A stretch of 64,000 nucleotides of DNA, taken from the NCBI RefSeq assembly GCF_003986955.1, contig NZ_PIPN01000001.1:806001-870000 (forward strand). The letters are read 5' to 3'. Position 1 is the first letter of the stretch. Every line of letters starts with the position of its first letter. This document shows positions 29,914 through 40,861 of this stretch, piece by piece. The stretch comes from Aliidiomarina sedimenti. GTDB taxonomy: Bacteria > Pseudomonadota > Gammaproteobacteria > Enterobacterales > Alteromonadaceae. Both the position numbers and the translations under genes were made by a program. The notes below the pieces were generated by a model. That model did not search any database and was not told the origin of the DNA. It was given only the letters and a program-made list of their open reading frames with translations.

Positions 29914-30309
29914 TTACTCGCCTTCCGTATCGCCAGCATCTTTTTTGCGTTGTGCATCGCGTTTGGTGGCTTCACCCACCAGTTTGGCCATGCGGATCCC
30001 CTCATTCAATGACGGGTCGTATTCAAAGCGCAAATTAGGCGTAATACGTGCTTTAAGACGTTTACCCAGAATCGAACGAATATACCCTGTGGCCTCGTTC
30101 AATACTTTGAGTGCTTCTTTAGTGCCCGCTTCATCCTCATTGAGGAATGTGACAAAAACCTTGGCATAGGCCAAATCACGCGACACCTCGACATCTGAAA
30201 CGGTCGGCATCACAACTCGAGGATCCTTGATTTCGCGTTGCAGGATCTGCGCAACTTCACGCTGCAACTGCTGTGAAAAGCGGTCCGTACGACTAAATTC
30301 TTTGGGCAT
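29914..30309 (-). CDS. rbfA: Ribosome-binding factor A
   Basis: A 131-aa KH-like protein needed for late 30S maturation and for growth in the cold. The family opening MPKEFSRTDRFSQQLQREVA and the DLAYAKVFVTFL strand are clear. The C-terminal tail is charged (DAQRKKDAG). The gene sits between infB and truB. A strong hairpin lies in the 80-base gap that separates it from infB. Confidence 0.96.
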   Translation of the reverse strand: MPKEFSRTDRFSQQLQREVAQILQREIKDPRVVMPTVSDVEVSRDLAYAKVFVTFLNEDEAGTKEALKVLNEATGYIRSILGKRLKARITPNLRFEYDPSLNEGIRMAKLVGEATKRDAQRKKDAGDTEGE

Positions 30310-30331
30310 TTTCGGCTCCTGTTAGATACAC

Positions 30332-30356
30332 ACATGGGGGCACGAGGCCCCCATGT
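30332..30356 (-). other. Perfect 10-bp hairpin between infB and rbfA
   Basis: ACATGGGGGC and GCCCCCATGT form a perfect stem with a 5-base loop. No T-run follows on the minus strand, so it is not a typical terminator. A processing or stabilising structure in the polycistronic nusA-infB-rbfA mRNA is more likely. Confidence 0.6.
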
Positions 30357-30389
30357 TATCTTAATACTGTCGGTAAACGGGGTTTCAGC

Positions 30390-33071
30390 TTAGAGCGTAC
30401 GCTCTACCTGAACCGTTTCAAAGACCTCAATCTGGTCACCAACTTTAACGTCGTTGTAGTTCTTCACGCCGATACCACATTCCATCCCATTACGGACTTC
30501 CTGGACATCGTCTTTAAAGCGACGCAGCGATTCCAGCTCACCTTCGTAAATAACGACGTTATCACGCAGTACACGAATAGGCGCTGAACGCTTAATGACA
30601 CCTTCAGTTACCATACAACCGGCAATCGCGCCCAGTTTTGGTGACTTAAATACATCACGTACTTCCGCCAGGCCGATGATTTCCTGTCTGAACTCAGGAG
30701 CCAGCATGCCGGTCATCGCTTGTCTGATTTCGTCAATTACGTCGTAAATGATGCTGTAGTAACGCAGATCCACCTGCTCACGCTCAACAGCACGTTTCGC
30801 TGTGGCGTCTGCACGCACATTAAAACCAATCACAATCGCATTCGAAGCACCAGCCAGCGTAATATCAGTTTCGGTAATACCACCTACACCATTGCCGATA
30901 ATATTGACCTTAACTTCGTCGGTCGACAGCTTCTGCAACGACTCTGAAATAGCTTCCAGTGAACCCTGAACATCGGCTTTAAGAACAATATTCAGCTCAG
31001 AGACTTCGCCTTCTGCCATGTTGCTGAACATATTCTCCAGCTTGGCTTTCTGTTGACGCGCCAACTTCACATCACGGTATTTACCCTGACGATAGTTTGA
31101 CACTTCGCGCGCTTTTTTCTCGTCGCGAACAACGGTCACTTCGTCACCAGCTTGCGGTACCCCTGAAAGACCCAGGATTTCGACTGGAATCGAAGGTCCG
31201 GCAGTATCCACATCTTTACCAATTTCATCACGCATCGCACGCACACGGCCGTATTCCAGACCACATAAGACGATGTCACCTTTATGCAAGGTACCGCTCT
31301 GAACCAGAATGGAAGCAACCGGGCCACGTCCTTTATCCAGACGCGATTCAATCACCACACCCTGTGCCATACCTGAGTCGTCTGCTTTAAGGTCAAGCAA
31401 TTCAGACTGTAGCAGGATAGCTTCAAGCAGTTCGTCAATACCCAGGCCTTCTTTCGCCGAAACATGTACGAACTGAACGTCGCCGCCCCATTCTTCAGAC
31501 AAGACATTATGCTGTGACAGTTCGGACTTAACCCGATCCGGATCCGCTTCTGGCTTATCCATTTTATTCACCGCAACCACCAGTGGTACGCCAGCAGCTC
31601 TCGCATGCTGAATACCTTCAATGGTTTGTGGCATCACACCGTCATCGGCAGCCACTACCAGAATAACTACATCGGTGGCTCCGGCGCCGCGTGCACGCAT
31701 TGAGGTAAAGGCCGCGTGACCCGGGGTATCAAGGAAGGTAATCATGCCATGACCGGTGTCGACGTGGTAGGCACCGATATGCTGGGTAATACCACCCGCT
31801 TCACCGGCGGCTACTTTGGCTTTACGAATGTAATCAAGCAGCGATGTTTTACCATGGTCGACGTGGCCCATAACGGTCACTACCGGCGCACGAGGCTTCA
31901 TCTCACCCGCTTCCTGGCGATCATCCAGTACTGATTGTTCAAGCGCGTTGTCGTTAACCAATACGGCTTTGTGACCCAGCTCTTCCACCACCAGTACGGC
32001 GGTTTCCTGATCCAGAACCTGATTGATGGTCACCATTTCGCCCATCTTCATCATCGTCTTGATAACTTCGCCAGCTTTAATTGCCATCCGGTTTGCCAGT
32101 TCAGCAACGGTGATGGTTTCTGTAATACGTACATCGCGTTCAACCGGCGATGCTGGCTTTTGGAAACCATGCTGCATGGTTGAAGGAGCGCGCATCTTGC
32201 CACCTTTACGGCGACGTTCACGACGTGGAGCCTCGGCCCGCTCTTCGTCTTTGCGGCTACGCTTTTTCTTCGCCCGGCGCGCGCGACGCTCTTCTTCAGT
32301 ATCCTGCTGGTCTTCTGCCTGTTTCGCAGTCTCAGAGGTGGTGAAGTGAACATCTTCCTGTTCCGCTTGCTTGCGTTTCGCTTCTTCTTCCTGCCAGCGT
32401 GATTCGTTCTCTTCAGCCAGGCGACGTGCTTCTTCAGCTTGCTTAATCGCTTCTGCTTCAGCTTTTTTCTTGGCTTCTTCTTCCTGAGCTTTACGCAGTT
32501 TTTCTTCCTCGGCTTTCGCTTCGTCTGCTTTTTTCAGCTCTTCTGGCGTCATCGCCGCACGAGCAGCTTTCTCAGCTTCTTCACGCTGTTTCTCTTTGCG
32601 TAGTTTTTCAGCTTTACGCTTCTCGTCTGCTTTGGCTTTTTCTTCCGCCGCTTTGCGTTCTGCTTCGGCTTTCGCCTTAGCGACCGCTTCCGCTTCCAGA
32701 CGTGCTTTTTCTTCCGCTTCGCGTTCAGCAGCCAGACGCTCTTCTTCTTCACGAGCCAGCTCTTCCGCCGACGGACGTTTTACATAGGTGCGCTTCTTGC
32801 GTACTTCCACCTGCACAGCTTTCGACTTACCACCGCCACCGGGAACACTTAACGTACTCTTTGTTTTACGTTTTAACGTCATCCGTGCTGGCTCTGATGA
32901 ACCCGCTCCGCCATGTTGCTTATTCAGGTGTGCAAGCAGCTTCTGCTTCTCATCTTCAGTCACACTGTCATCGGCTTTCTTGCTCATACCGGCTTCAGTA
33001 AACTGCGTTAACAACCGTTCAACGGAGGTCCCAATATCGCTGGCGAGCTTTTCTACTTTAACTTCTGCCAT
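30390..33071 (-). CDS. infB: Translation initiation factor IF-2
   Basis: An 893-aa GTPase that places initiator tRNA on the ribosome. A small N-terminal IF2-N subdomain (about 1-50) is followed by a long low-complexity Ala/Glu/Lys coiled region (about 95-290). A second IF2-N-type segment precedes the G domain. The G motifs are GHVDHGKTS (G1), DTPGH (G3) and NKMD (G4). Domains II to IV follow, binding fMet-tRNA at the end. E. coli IF2 is 890 aa. The initiator tRNA that it uses is encoded in the same cluster. The start ATG is 12 bases after the nusA stop. Confidence 0.98.
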   Translation of the reverse strand: MAEVKVEKLASDIGTSVERLLTQFTEAGMSKKADDSVTEDEKQKLLAHLNKQHGGAGSSEPARMTLKRKTKSTLSVPGGGGKSKAVQVEVRKKRTYVKRPSAEELAREEEERLAAEREAEEKARLEAEAVAKAKAEAERKAAEEKAKADEKRKAEKLRKEKQREEAEKAARAAMTPEELKKADEAKAEEEKLRKAQEEEAKKKAEAEAIKQAEEARRLAEENESRWQEEEAKRKQAEQEDVHFTTSETAKQAEDQQDTEEERRARRAKKKRSRKDEERAEAPRRERRRKGGKMRAPSTMQHGFQKPASPVERDVRITETITVAELANRMAIKAGEVIKTMMKMGEMVTINQVLDQETAVLVVEELGHKAVLVNDNALEQSVLDDRQEAGEMKPRAPVVTVMGHVDHGKTSLLDYIRKAKVAAGEAGGITQHIGAYHVDTGHGMITFLDTPGHAAFTSMRARGAGATDVVILVVAADDGVMPQTIEGIQHARAAGVPLVVAVNKMDKPEADPDRVKSELSQHNVLSEEWGGDVQFVHVSAKEGLGIDELLEAILLQSELLDLKADDSGMAQGVVIESRLDKGRGPVASILVQSGTLHKGDIVLCGLEYGRVRAMRDEIGKDVDTAGPSIPVEILGLSGVPQAGDEVTVVRDEKKAREVSNYRQGKYRDVKLARQQKAKLENMFSNMAEGEVSELNIVLKADVQGSLEAISESLQKLSTDEVKVNIIGNGVGGITETDITLAGASNAIVIGFNVRADATAKRAVEREQVDLRYYSIIYDVIDEIRQAMTGMLAPEFRQEIIGLAEVRDVFKSPKLGAIAGCMVTEGVIKRSAPIRVLRDNVVIYEGELESLRRFKDDVQEVRNGMECGIGVKNYNDVKVGDQIEVFETVQVERTL

Positions 33072-33083
33072 TTATTTCCCACC

Positions 33084-34589
33084 TCACTGACTATTTTCAT
33101 CGTCGCTGAACCAGCAGATGTTACGAGCTTTCATAATCAGCTCGCCTGCCTTCTCAGCGCCTAAAGATTCTATGTCTGACAAGTCGTCAATCCCTTGCTC
33201 TGCCAGATCTTCCAGAGTTTTCACTCCGATTGCTGCCAGTTCAAAGGCCAGGTGCTTGTCCATGCCGTCTAAATCAAGCAATGCTTGCTCAGGCTCAGCA
33301 CCTTCCAGCGACTCTTCAGTCGCCAGCGCTTTGGTTGTCAGATAATCTTTTGCTCGAGTACGCAGTTCTTCAACTGTGTCCTCGTCCATGCCGTCAATCG
33401 CCAGTAACTCAGCGACTGGCACATAGGCAACTTCTTCCAACGAAGAGAACCCTTCGTCAATCAACACCCCTGCAAAGTCCTCATCAATGTCGAGACCCGC
33501 GGTAAACAGCTGGGTTAATCGTGATGACTCTTCTTCATTGCGAACGTTGAAATCTTCTACAGTCATCACATTCAGTTCCCAGCCAGTTAACTGACTGGCT
33601 AAACGAATATTCTGACCATTACGACCAATCGCTTGTGCCAGATTGTCTGCTTCAACTGCAATTTCCATGGTTTTGGTTTCTTCGTCCATTACGATAGAAG
33701 CCACTTCCGCCGGGGACATTGCATTGATCACGAACTGTGCCGGATTTTCGTCCCAAAGGACGATATCAACCCGCTCGCCACCCAGCTCTCCGGAAACTGC
33801 CTGAACACGGGCACCGCGCATACCAACGCAGGCACCAACAGGGTCTATCCGGCGATCATTACTTTTCACCGCAATTTTAGCACGCAGCCCTGGATCACGG
33901 GCTGCACCTTTGATCTCAATCATTTCTTCGCCAATTTCCGGCACTTCAATGCGGAACAGCTCGATTAGAAAGTTCGGGTTGGTACGGCTGACAAATAATT
34001 GCGCACCGCGCGATTCCGGACGCACTGCGTACAACAAACCGCGTACCCGGTCGCCTGGACGTACCATTTCCCGTGGCAGCATTTCCTCACGGAAAATAAC
34101 TGCCTCGGCATTGTTACCCAGGTCCAGAATAATATTATCACGAGTGGTTTTTTTCACGATACCGCTGATCAGTTCACCGACCTGGTCTTCATATTCTTCA
34201 ACCACCATGGCACGCTCAGCTTCACGCACTTTTTGTACGATAACCTGTTTCGCCGTTTGGGTTGTAATACGGTCAAATTTAATCGACTCAACCTGCTCTT
34301 CGACGTAGTCACCTAGCTGCAGCTCTGGTTCATCGTACTGAGCAGCGGATAAGCTGATTTCAGCATATGGATTTTCCATCTGCGCGTCGTCAGGGACTAT
34401 TTTCCAGCGACGAAAGGTATCAAAATCACCCGTTTGGCGATCGATGTTTACGCGAACTTCAATTTCACCGTCATATTTTTTCTTTGTTGCTGTCGCAAGC
34501 GCTGATTCCAGTGCTTCGAAGATTTTGTCTCGAGGAACGGCCTTCTCATTCGACACCGCCTCTGCGACCATTAAAATTTCTTTATTCAT
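33084..34589 (-). CDS. nusA: Transcription termination/antitermination factor NusA
   Basis: A 501-aa RNA-polymerase-associated factor. Order: N-terminal polymerase-binding domain (1-130), S1 domain (about 135-200), KH1 and KH2 (about 230-345, with [13 protein letters not shown] in KH2). Two C-terminal acidic repeats (AR1 and AR2, about 365-495) are of the gammaproteobacterial kind. Length matches E. coli (495 aa). Order rimP-nusA-infB is conserved. GAGG stands before the ATG at 34589. Autoregulation through terminators ahead of rimP is known in E. coli and looks possible here. Confidence 0.97.
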   Translation of the reverse strand: MNKEILMVAEAVSNEKAVPRDKIFEALESALATATKKKYDGEIEVRVNIDRQTGDFDTFRRWKIVPDDAQMENPYAEISLSAAQYDEPELQLGDYVEEQVESIKFDRITTQTAKQVIVQKVREAERAMVVEEYEDQVGELISGIVKKTTRDNIILDLGNNAEAVIFREEMLPREMVRPGDRVRGLLYAVRPESRGAQLFVSRTNPNFLIELFRIEVPEIGEEMIEIKGAARDPGLRAKIAVKSNDRRIDPVGACVGMRGARVQAVSGELGGERVDIVLWDENPAQFVINAMSPAEVASIVMDEETKTMEIAVEADNLAQAIGRNGQNIRLASQLTGWELNVMTVEDFNVRNEEESSRLTQLFTAGLDIDEDFAGVLIDEGFSSLEEVAYVPVAELLAIDGMDEDTVEELRTRAKDYLTTKALATEESLEGAEPEQALLDLDGMDKHLAFELAAIGVKTLEDLAEQGIDDLSDIESLGAEKAGELIMKARNICWFSDDENSQ

Positions 34590-34613
34590 GTTCGTGCCTC
34601 GCCAACGAAATCC

Positions 34614-35072
34614 TTAATCAAAATTCGGGACTAGATTTGCTTTCTTAATGGTAGCAACTTCTACGTCCAGGGTTTCCTCACCCACACCAAAAGTCACCGT
34701 GTTATCCACTACCGTTCGTATTACGCCAGTAAATTTACGTTTTCCTGCCACTGGAACACTCAGTACCACCTGGGCCATCTCACCTTGAAACTGCTCATAA
34801 TGAGCGGCAGTGAACAATGGCCGGTCCATACCTGGTGATGACACTTCCAGGTTATATTCAACATTAATAGGGTCTTCTACATCCAGTACGGCACTCGCCT
34901 GACGGCTAACATGCGCGCAGTCATCCACCGAAATACCTTGCGGATGGTCTATATAAACGCGCAACGTGGAATGCTTGCCTGCACGGATAAATTCAATACC
35001 AACCAACTCGTAGTCCAGCGCTTCAACCGCCGGTGCCAACATGTTAGTCAAACGTTCAGTAATGGTCGCCAA
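34614..35072 (-). CDS. rimP: Ribosome maturation factor RimP
   Basis: A 152-aa factor required for early 30S assembly. It has the phrases LVGIEFIRAGKHSTLRVYID and EVSSPGMDRPL, typical of the two-domain RimP family. E. coli RimP is about 150 aa. The start is TTG at 35072, with a strong GGAGG six bases upstream. The gene heads the rimP-nusA-infB-rbfA-truB cluster. Its leader holds two terminator-like hairpins. Confidence 0.94.
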   Translation of the reverse strand: MATITERLTNMLAPAVEALDYELVGIEFIRAGKHSTLRVYIDHPQGISVDDCAHVSRQASAVLDVEDPINVEYNLEVSSPGMDRPLFTAAHYEQFQGEMAQVVLSVPVAGKRKFTGVIRTVVDNTVTFGVGEETLDVEVATIKKANLVPNFD

Positions 35073-35088
35073 GGCGTCCTCCAGAAAT

Positions 35089-35108
35089 AAAAAAAGGGCC
35101 TAAAGCCC
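35089..35108 (-). terminator. Terminator-like hairpin in the rimP leader
   Basis: GGGC-TTTAG-GCCC followed by T7 on the minus strand. It ends only 16 bases before the rimP TTG, just before its Shine-Dalgarno. A terminator this close to the gene suggests regulated read-through rather than simple ending of the tRNA transcript. Confidence 0.6.
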
Positions 35109-35151
35109 AGTTTTTGGTGACGATAATATTCTTCATCACAGGGCAGATAGC

Positions 35152-35180
35152 AAAAAGCCCCGCTTGCTCTGTCGGGGCTT
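35152..35180 (-). terminator. Terminator after initiator tRNA-Met
   Basis: AAGCCCCG and CGGGGCTT form an 8-bp stem followed by a T5 run on the minus strand, 26 bases after the tRNA 3' end. This stops the tRNA transcript before rimP. Confidence 0.8.
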
Positions 35181-35205
35181 CATACCAAACTGGGACCCTG
35201 TAAAT

Positions 35206-35282
<77 letters not shown>

Positions 35283-35343
35283 TCCGATTACTTACCATTA
35301 TACTAAAATGGCATATTTCTTCAATACCATAGGGTATTTGATT

Positions 35344-35430
35344 TGGTGCCGAAGACGAGACTTGAACTCGTACGCTCAGAAGAGCACCACCCCCTCAAGA
35401 TGGCGTGTCTACCAATTCCACCACTTCGGC
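35344..35430 (-). tRNA. leuU: tRNA-Leu (GAG anticodon)
   Basis: An 87-base class II tRNA with a long variable arm and encoded CCA. The acceptor GCCGAAG pairs with CTTCGGC, and the anticodon loop TTGAGGG gives GAG. It lies next to secG, like leuU in E. coli. Confidence 0.96.
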
Positions 35431-35444
35431 AAATTTTTTCTTAC

Positions 35445-35735
35445 TTACATGTCATCCGGTAATGTTGGAACACTTAAATCGTTCCAGTCTTCTTCTACTT
35501 CGCCAGTTCCGGTAGCCATATTGCCAAGGATCAGGCTAAGCAGGAAGAAAGCCACTGCCAGAATAGTTGTAGTGCGGGTTAAAAAATTGCCCGAACCAGC
35601 AGAACCGAATACGGTGTTCGACCCACCAGAGCCAAAAGACGCACCCATGTCAGCGCCTTTACCACGTTGCATCAGAATTAAAGCGATCAACGCGATAGCA
35701 CAAAGTAAATACAATACTAAAAAAATCTCGTACAT
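35445..35735 (-). CDS. secG: Preprotein translocase subunit SecG
   Basis: A 96-aa inner-membrane protein with two helices (about residues 2-20 and 52-72) separated by a glycine-rich segment (GKGADMGASFGSGGSNTVFG). This is the family signature. It stimulates SecYEG translocation. E. coli SecG is 110 aa, and the C-terminal tail here is shorter. The gene follows tpiA by eight bases and precedes tRNA-Leu, a conserved order. Confidence 0.95.
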   Translation of the reverse strand: MYEIFLVLYLLCAIALIALILMQRGKGADMGASFGSGGSNTVFGSAGSGNFLTRTTTILAVAFFLLSLILGNMATGTGEVEEDWNDLSVPTLPDDM

Positions 35736-35743
35736 AAGTCTCG

Positions 35744-36481
35744 TTATCCTTTCACTGCGCTACAAATAGCGAGGAACTGGTCTGTATTCAGACTGGCACC
35801 ACCGATAAGGCCGCCATCAATATCATCCTGCGCAAACAGAATTTCGGCGTTCTCAGGCTTAACACTACCACCGTACAGCAAGGCTAATTTGCTTGCCGCA
35901 TCGGTATTAAAGGTTGCCACATACTGGCGAATCGCTGCATGGACCTCCTGAGCTTGCTCAGGCGTTGCTGTTTCACCAGTGCCGATGGCCCATACAGGTT
36001 CATATGCCACCACCAGGCGATTAAAATCAACATCGTTGAGTACTTCGCTCAACTGTGCTTTTACCACGTCCAGCGTCTTTCCCGCTTCACGCTGCTGCAA
36101 AGTTTCCCCGACACACAACACAGCGGTAAGACCGGCCTGCTGAGCGAGTTGAACCTTTTTTGCAATCAACATGTCGTCTTCAGCAAATAAAGCACGACGC
36201 TCTGAGTGACCTAACAAGACATATTTGCAACCGACTTCAGCCAGCATCTCAGCTGCGATTTCACCGGTATACGCCCCGCTGCTATAGACACTGCAGTTTT
36301 GTCCGCCAACTTCAATATTGAGGCGCTGCGTGGCTGTTTCAAGGGCTGCCAGATACGGTGCTGGAGGGCAAATAACCACATCGGCTGAACAGCGAGCCGA
36401 AGCAAGCGCCGAGACCATGTCATCGACCAGCTTAAGGTTGCCGTTTAACTTCCAGTTTGCAATCACTAACGACTGTCGCAT
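35744..36481 (-). CDS. tpiA: Triose-phosphate isomerase
   Basis: A 245-aa TIM barrel that interconverts dihydroxyacetone phosphate and glyceraldehyde 3-phosphate. The substrate lysine is in NWKLNG (K11). The electrophilic histidine is in LLGHSERR (about residue 94). The catalytic glutamate is in VAYEPVWAIGTG (about residues 159-170). The phosphate-binding LYGGSVKPENA lies near the C-terminus. It is adjacent to secG, as in Pseudomonas and other gammaproteobacteria. A terminator separates it from upstream glmM. Confidence 0.97.
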   Translation of the reverse strand: MRQSLVIANWKLNGNLKLVDDMVSALASARCSADVVICPPAPYLAALETATQRLNIEVGGQNCSVYSSGAYTGEIAAEMLAEVGCKYVLLGHSERRALFAEDDMLIAKKVQLAQQAGLTAVLCVGETLQQREAGKTLDVVKAQLSEVLNDVDFNRLVVAYEPVWAIGTGETATPEQAQEVHAAIRQYVATFNTDAASKLALLYGGSVKPENAEILFAQDDIDGGLIGGASLNTDQFLAICSAVKG

Positions 36482-36553
36482 GATTTTCGCATCCCTTGTT
36501 CAAAGCGGCGCTGATAGTACCTAACCTCATCAGAAGTTACAAGCACCGCGCTT

Positions 36554-36581
36554 AAAAAAAGCGTGTCGTTGGACACGCTTT
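36554..36581 (-). terminator. Terminator after glmM
   Basis: AAAGCGTGTC-CAAC-GACACGCTTT stem, with a T7 run on the minus strand (A-run 36554-36560). It lies between glmM and tpiA. Confidence 0.88.
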
Positions 36582-36625
36582 AATCACCCGGCGAGTAAAT
36601 AGTTAACTACTTTGCGATTAACAAC

Positions 36626-37957
36626 TTAGCTCGCCGCACTGACTTCTGAGGCGATCTGTTGGGCAAAGGCACGAACGGCTTTTTCGTTGTTGCCTTCGAC
36701 CATCACCCGGATCAGTGGCTCGGTGCCGGATTTACGCAATAAAACCCGTCCCTGACCGGCTAATGCCTGCTCGACTTCCTCTACCGCAGATTTCACATTA
36801 TCAGCCTGCAATGGATCCTGATCGCCGCTGTACTTCACGTTCACCAACTGCTGCGGCAGTTTGTGCATGCCTTCAAGTAAATCACGCAGCTGGCAATTCT
36901 TGCGTACCATCGCAGTAAGCATTTGCACGCCGGCAATAATGCCATCGCCGGTGCTATGGTACTGTAAATTAATCACATGGCCAGAATTCTCGCCGCCGAT
37001 GCTCCAGCCATTTTCACGCAACGCTTCCATCACATGGCGGTCGCCCACCTTGGCCCGGACAAAAGGAATACCCAGCTCTTTCAGCGCCAGTTCCAGCCCC
37101 ATATTGCTCATCAGCGTACCGACCACGCCGCCATCCAGATGCCCGGCTAACATGGCTTCGCGCGCCAATGCAAAAACAATCTCGTCACCGTCGATGGTTC
37201 GCCCCTGAGCGTCAATCATCATAATCCGGTCACCATCCCCATCGAGCGCTACACCAAGCTGTGCTTTGTGGCTTACAACGGCTTCGCTAAGTGCCTTTAA
37301 GTTGGTTGCACCGCAGTCCTGGTTAATATTCAGACCGTCCGGCTTGGTGCCTATTTCAATAACCTCAGCGCCCAGTTCACGAAATACATTGCCAGCAATG
37401 TGATAGGTTGCTCCATGTGCGCAATCGACCACCATTTTGATCCCGGTAAATGAAATATCACCCGGACAGACGCTCTTACAAAATTCAATATAACGACCCG
37501 GGGCATCAGTAATACGCGACGCGCGACCCAGCTGTTCTGAGTCGACACAGGCCATCGGCTGGTCAATCATGGCCTCAATCGATGCTTCCAGTTGATCAGA
37601 AAGCTTATGCCCGGTATCGGAGAAAAACTTAATGCCGTTGTCGTAATACGGATTGTGTGAAGCGCTGATCACAATCCCCGCCGAGGCACGAAATGTACGG
37701 GTCAGATACGCGACCGCAGGCGTTGGCATCGGCCCTAACAGCTCGACATCGACGCCTGCTGCTGCAAGACCGGCTTCTAACGCAGATTCCAGCATATACC
37801 CAGAAATCCGTGTGTCTTTCCCAATCAACACCTTGGTGTTCCCTTCGGCGGCCAGGATCTTACCTGCAGCCCAGCCTAATTTCAGAACAAAATCCGGTGC
37901 CACCAGCTCGCTGCCGACCCGGCCGCGGATCCCGTCTGTACCAAAATACTTCCCCAT
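36626..37957 (-). CDS. glmM: Phosphoglucosamine mutase GlmM
   Basis: A 443-aa phosphohexomutase that converts glucosamine 6-phosphate to the 1-phosphate for UDP-GlcNAc synthesis. The phosphoserine loop [12 protein letters not shown] is near residue 100. The metal loop DGDGDR is near 240, the sugar-binding GGENSGH near 325, and the phosphate-binding [12 protein letters not shown] near 410. Length equals the family (445 aa in E. coli). The start lies five bases after the folP stop, so they form one operon, as in E. coli. Confidence 0.97.
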   Translation of the reverse strand: MGKYFGTDGIRGRVGSELVAPDFVLKLGWAAGKILAAEGNTKVLIGKDTRISGYMLESALEAGLAAAGVDVELLGPMPTPAVAYLTRTFRASAGIVISASHNPYYDNGIKFFSDTGHKLSDQLEASIEAMIDQPMACVDSEQLGRASRITDAPGRYIEFCKSVCPGDISFTGIKMVVDCAHGATYHIAGNVFRELGAEVIEIGTKPDGLNINQDCGATNLKALSEAVVSHKAQLGVALDGDGDRIMMIDAQGRTIDGDEIVFALAREAMLAGHLDGGVVGTLMSNMGLELALKELGIPFVRAKVGDRHVMEALRENGWSIGGENSGHVINLQYHSTGDGIIAGVQMLTAMVRKNCQLRDLLEGMHKLPQQLVNVKYSGDQDPLQADNVKSAVEEVEQALAGQGRVLLRKSGTEPLIRVMVEGNNEKAVRAFAQQIASEVSAAS

Positions 37958-37962
37958 TGTAA

Positions 37963-38775
37963 CTAATACTCCCCGGTTAACGTCGCCTGAACCACCTTAA
38001 TGGCGTCCACGGTGGCTGCTACATCATGTACACGAATAATCTGCGCCCCTTTCATCGACGCAATGGTTGCCCCGGCAATGCTCGCGGCAAGGCGCTCATC
38101 GACGCTGCGACCCGTCACAGCCCCAAGCATCGACTTTCTCGACAGCCCGATCAACAGCGGCGCATTCAGTTCGTGGAACGCCTGCAGGCGTTGTAGCAGT
38201 TGATAATTGTGACGCACAGTCTTACCAAAACCGAAGCCTGGGTCAAGCAGCAGACGCTCTTTCTCAATCCCGTGCTGCTGACAGGCTTCCATACGCTGCT
38301 GCAAAAAGTCTTTAACCTCACACACCACATCATCATAATCCGGCGCCTCCTGCATGCTGCGCGGCTGTCCCTGCATGTGCATCAAGCACACCAGTGCCTT
38401 ACTCTCGGCAGCCGCCTCCAGCGCGCCGGATTCGCGCAGGGCACGAATATCGTTAATCATAGCTGCACCCGCGTTGACCGCTTCGCGCATTACACCCGCT
38501 TTGCTGGTATCAATGGAAATACGGGTATCAAAACGCTGCCGAATAGCTTCTATAACCGGAATGACCCGGTCCAGCTCCTGATTCAGTGCGACATCCTTTG
38601 CACCCGGCCGGGTTGATTCTCCGCCGACATCAATCCAGCTTGCCCCTTCATCGAGCATGCGCTCGGTACGCCTCAATGCGTCGTCGATATGATTAAATTG
38701 TCCACCATCCGAAAATGAATCCGGGGTTACGTTCAGAATGCCCATTACCGCTGTTAACGTCTGTTTGTCTCGCAT
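37963..38775 (-). CDS. folP: Dihydropteroate synthase
   Basis: A 270-aa TIM-barrel enzyme of folate synthesis, the target of sulfonamides. Family motifs: [15 protein letters not shown] (about residues 11-25), [11 protein letters not shown] (about 49-59) and DPGFGFGKT (about 179-187). It starts at the ATG at 38775. A terminator separates it from ftsH, so folP-glmM may be expressed separately from ftsH. Confidence 0.97.
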   Translation of the reverse strand: MRDKQTLTAVMGILNVTPDSFSDGGQFNHIDDALRRTERMLDEGASWIDVGGESTRPGAKDVALNQELDRVIPVIEAIRQRFDTRISIDTSKAGVMREAVNAGAAMINDIRALRESGALEAAAESKALVCLMHMQGQPRSMQEAPDYDDVVCEVKDFLQQRMEACQQHGIEKERLLLDPGFGFGKTVRHNYQLLQRLQAFHELNAPLLIGLSRKSMLGAVTGRSVDERLAASIAGATIASMKGAQIIRVHDVAATVDAIKVVQATLTGEY

Positions 38776-38822
38776 GCGCTATCTCGTTATCGAAGTACCA
38801 TCAATCACTATAAAAAACTGTC

Positions 38823-38849
38823 AAAAAAAAGCCCCGCAAAACGGGGCTT
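38823..38849 (-). terminator. Terminator after ftsH
   Basis: AAGCCCCG-TTTTG-CGGGGCTT stem with a T8 run on the minus strand (A-run 38823-38830), six bases beyond the ftsH stop. Confidence 0.9.
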
Positions 38850-38854
38850 GATAA

Positions 38855-40798
38855 CTATTTCGCCGGAGAGCCGTCCGGATTATCTAAATCCAGTGACCCA
38901 TCGGGATGGTCCGACTTACCGCGAGGCTTCTCTTTGCCATCGCTTGAAGTCGGGCCTGAAGGCGGTGTTCCACTATCAACGTCCTGCCAGTCCTGTGGTT
39001 GACGCACTTCACGACGAGCCATCAGATCATCAATTTGCGCTGCATCAATGGTTTCATACTTCATCAATGCGTCTTTCATTGCATGCAGAATATCCACGTT
39101 GTCTTCCAGGATCTGCTTCGCACGAGAGTAGTTGCGGTCTATAACCGAGCGGATCTCAGCATCGATAGAACGCATAGTTTCATCGGACATCTGCTTATTC
39201 TGTGCGACCGAGCGGCCAAGAAATACCTGACCTTCCTCTTCAGCGTACAACAGCGGCCCCATCTTGCTCGACAAGCCCCACTGAGTGACCATTTTACGGG
39301 CAATATCGGTAGCCCGTTCAATGTCATTCGACGCGCCGGTGGTGACTCTGTCATCGCCATAAATCACCTGCTCAGCAATACGTCCACCAAACAGGCTCGA
39401 CAACATACTTTCCAGATGTTGCTTACTATGGCTGACCCGGTCCTGCTCAGGCAGGTACATGGTCACACCCAACGCTCTGCCACGCGGAATAATAGACACC
39501 TTATAAACAGGGTCATGCTCTGGCACCATTCGCCCGACAATGGCATGGCCCGCTTCATGATACGCGGTCATTTCTTTCTCTGACTCGCTCATCACCATTG
39601 ACTTACGCTCAGAGCCCATCAGGATCTTGTCTTTAGCTTTTTCAAACTCACTCATACTGACGGTGCGTTTGTCTTCACGCGCAGCAAATAACGCTGCTTC
39701 ATTGACCAGGTTGGCCAGATCTGCCCCGGAAAAACCTGGTGTACCACGGGCAATTACCCCTGGTTCAACATCGTCCCCAAGCGGAACTTTGCGCATATGA
39801 ACTTTAAGAATATGTTCACGACCGCGAATATCGGGCAGTCCAACGGTCACCTGACGGTCAAAACGACCAGGTCGTAATAACGCAGGGTCAAGCACATCCG
39901 GACGGTTGGTAGCAGCAATGACGATAATACCTTCATGGCCTTCGAAACCATCCATCTCAACCAGCATCTGGTTCAGGGTCTGCTCGCGTTCATCGTGACC
40001 GCCACCCAGGCCTGCGCCACGCTGACGGCCGACCGCGTCAATTTCATCAATAAAGATAATACAAGGTGCTGACTTCTTCGCCTGCTCAAACATGTCACGG
40101 ACACGAGAGGCACCGACACCGACAAACATTTCTACGAAATCAGAACCTGAAATGGTAAAGAATGGGACTTTTGCTTCACCGGCAACTGCTTTCGCCAGCA
40201 AGGTCTTACCGGTACCCGGAGGACCCACCATAAGTACGCCGGTCGGAATACGGCCACCAAGTTTCTGGAACTTGGTCGGGTCGCGCAGGTAATCAACCAG
40301 TTCGCCGACTTCTTCCTTCGCTTCGTCACAGCCTGCTACGTCAGCAAGCGTGGTTTTGACCTGGTCTTCGCCCATGAGCTTGGCTTTACTTTTGCCAAAG
40401 GACATCGCCCCACGGCCGCCACCGCCTTGCATCTGACGCATGAAGAAAATCCACACACCGATCAGCAACAGCATCGGGAACCAGGAAATAAAGATAGTGC
40501 CAAGAATACTTGGACTCTCTGGCTCTTTCACGTTCATGGTGACATTACGTTCGATCAGTTCATCAACCAGCTTCTGATCCTGCATTGGCATAACAGTCTT
40601 AAACGGCTGGTTACTGCTATCGACGCCCGTAATAACCCGGCCATCAATCGTCACTTCACGGATCTGGCCCTGGTTTACTTCACGCACGAATGTGGTGTAG
40701 TCATATGTCGGTGTACTACCTGTCCCTGGGCTGAAACCCTGAAAGACGCTCATTAGCACCACCGCGATGACTAACCAGAGGATTAAATTTTTCGCCAT
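38855..40798 (-). CDS. ftsH: ATP-dependent zinc metalloprotease FtsH
   Basis: A 647-aa inner-membrane AAA+ protease that degrades LpxC, sigma-32, SecY and other substrates. Two helices (about residues 2-22 and 95-117) flank a periplasmic domain. Walker A is GPPGTGKT and Walker B IIFIDEID. The second region of homology and the zinc site HEAGH (about residue 415) follow. The C-terminal tail is rich in Asp/Gly/Pro. The start is placed at the internal ATG (MAKNLILW), as in the family; an ATG three codons earlier is an alternative. rlmE lies immediately upstream, as in E. coli. Confidence 0.97.
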   Translation of the reverse strand: MAKNLILWLVIAVVLMSVFQGFSPGTGSTPTYDYTTFVREVNQGQIREVTIDGRVITGVDSSNQPFKTVMPMQDQKLVDELIERNVTMNVKEPESPSILGTIFISWFPMLLLIGVWIFFMRQMQGGGGRGAMSFGKSKAKLMGEDQVKTTLADVAGCDEAKEEVGELVDYLRDPTKFQKLGGRIPTGVLMVGPPGTGKTLLAKAVAGEAKVPFFTISGSDFVEMFVGVGASRVRDMFEQAKKSAPCIIFIDEIDAVGRQRGAGLGGGHDEREQTLNQMLVEMDGFEGHEGIIVIAATNRPDVLDPALLRPGRFDRQVTVGLPDIRGREHILKVHMRKVPLGDDVEPGVIARGTPGFSGADLANLVNEAALFAAREDKRTVSMSEFEKAKDKILMGSERKSMVMSESEKEMTAYHEAGHAIVGRMVPEHDPVYKVSIIPRGRALGVTMYLPEQDRVSHSKQHLESMLSSLFGGRIAEQVIYGDDRVTTGASNDIERATDIARKMVTQWGLSSKMGPLLYAEEEGQVFLGRSVAQNKQMSDETMRSIDAEIRSVIDRNYSRAKQILEDNVDILHAMKDALMKYETIDAAQIDDLMARREVRQPQDWQDVDSGTPPSGPTSSDGKEKPRGKSDHPDGSLDLDNPDGSPAK

Positions 40799-40861
40799 AT
40801 CGCTCAACGCTGTTACCTCATTACCTTGTTCGCTTTTAAATAGCCTTGGTAGCCAAGCCTA

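Noticed and set aside
32023-32349. Plus-strand frames opposite the infB low-complexity region
   Set aside because: The Lys/Glu/Ala-rich codons of infB give long Ser/Phe/Leu-rich shadows on the other strand.
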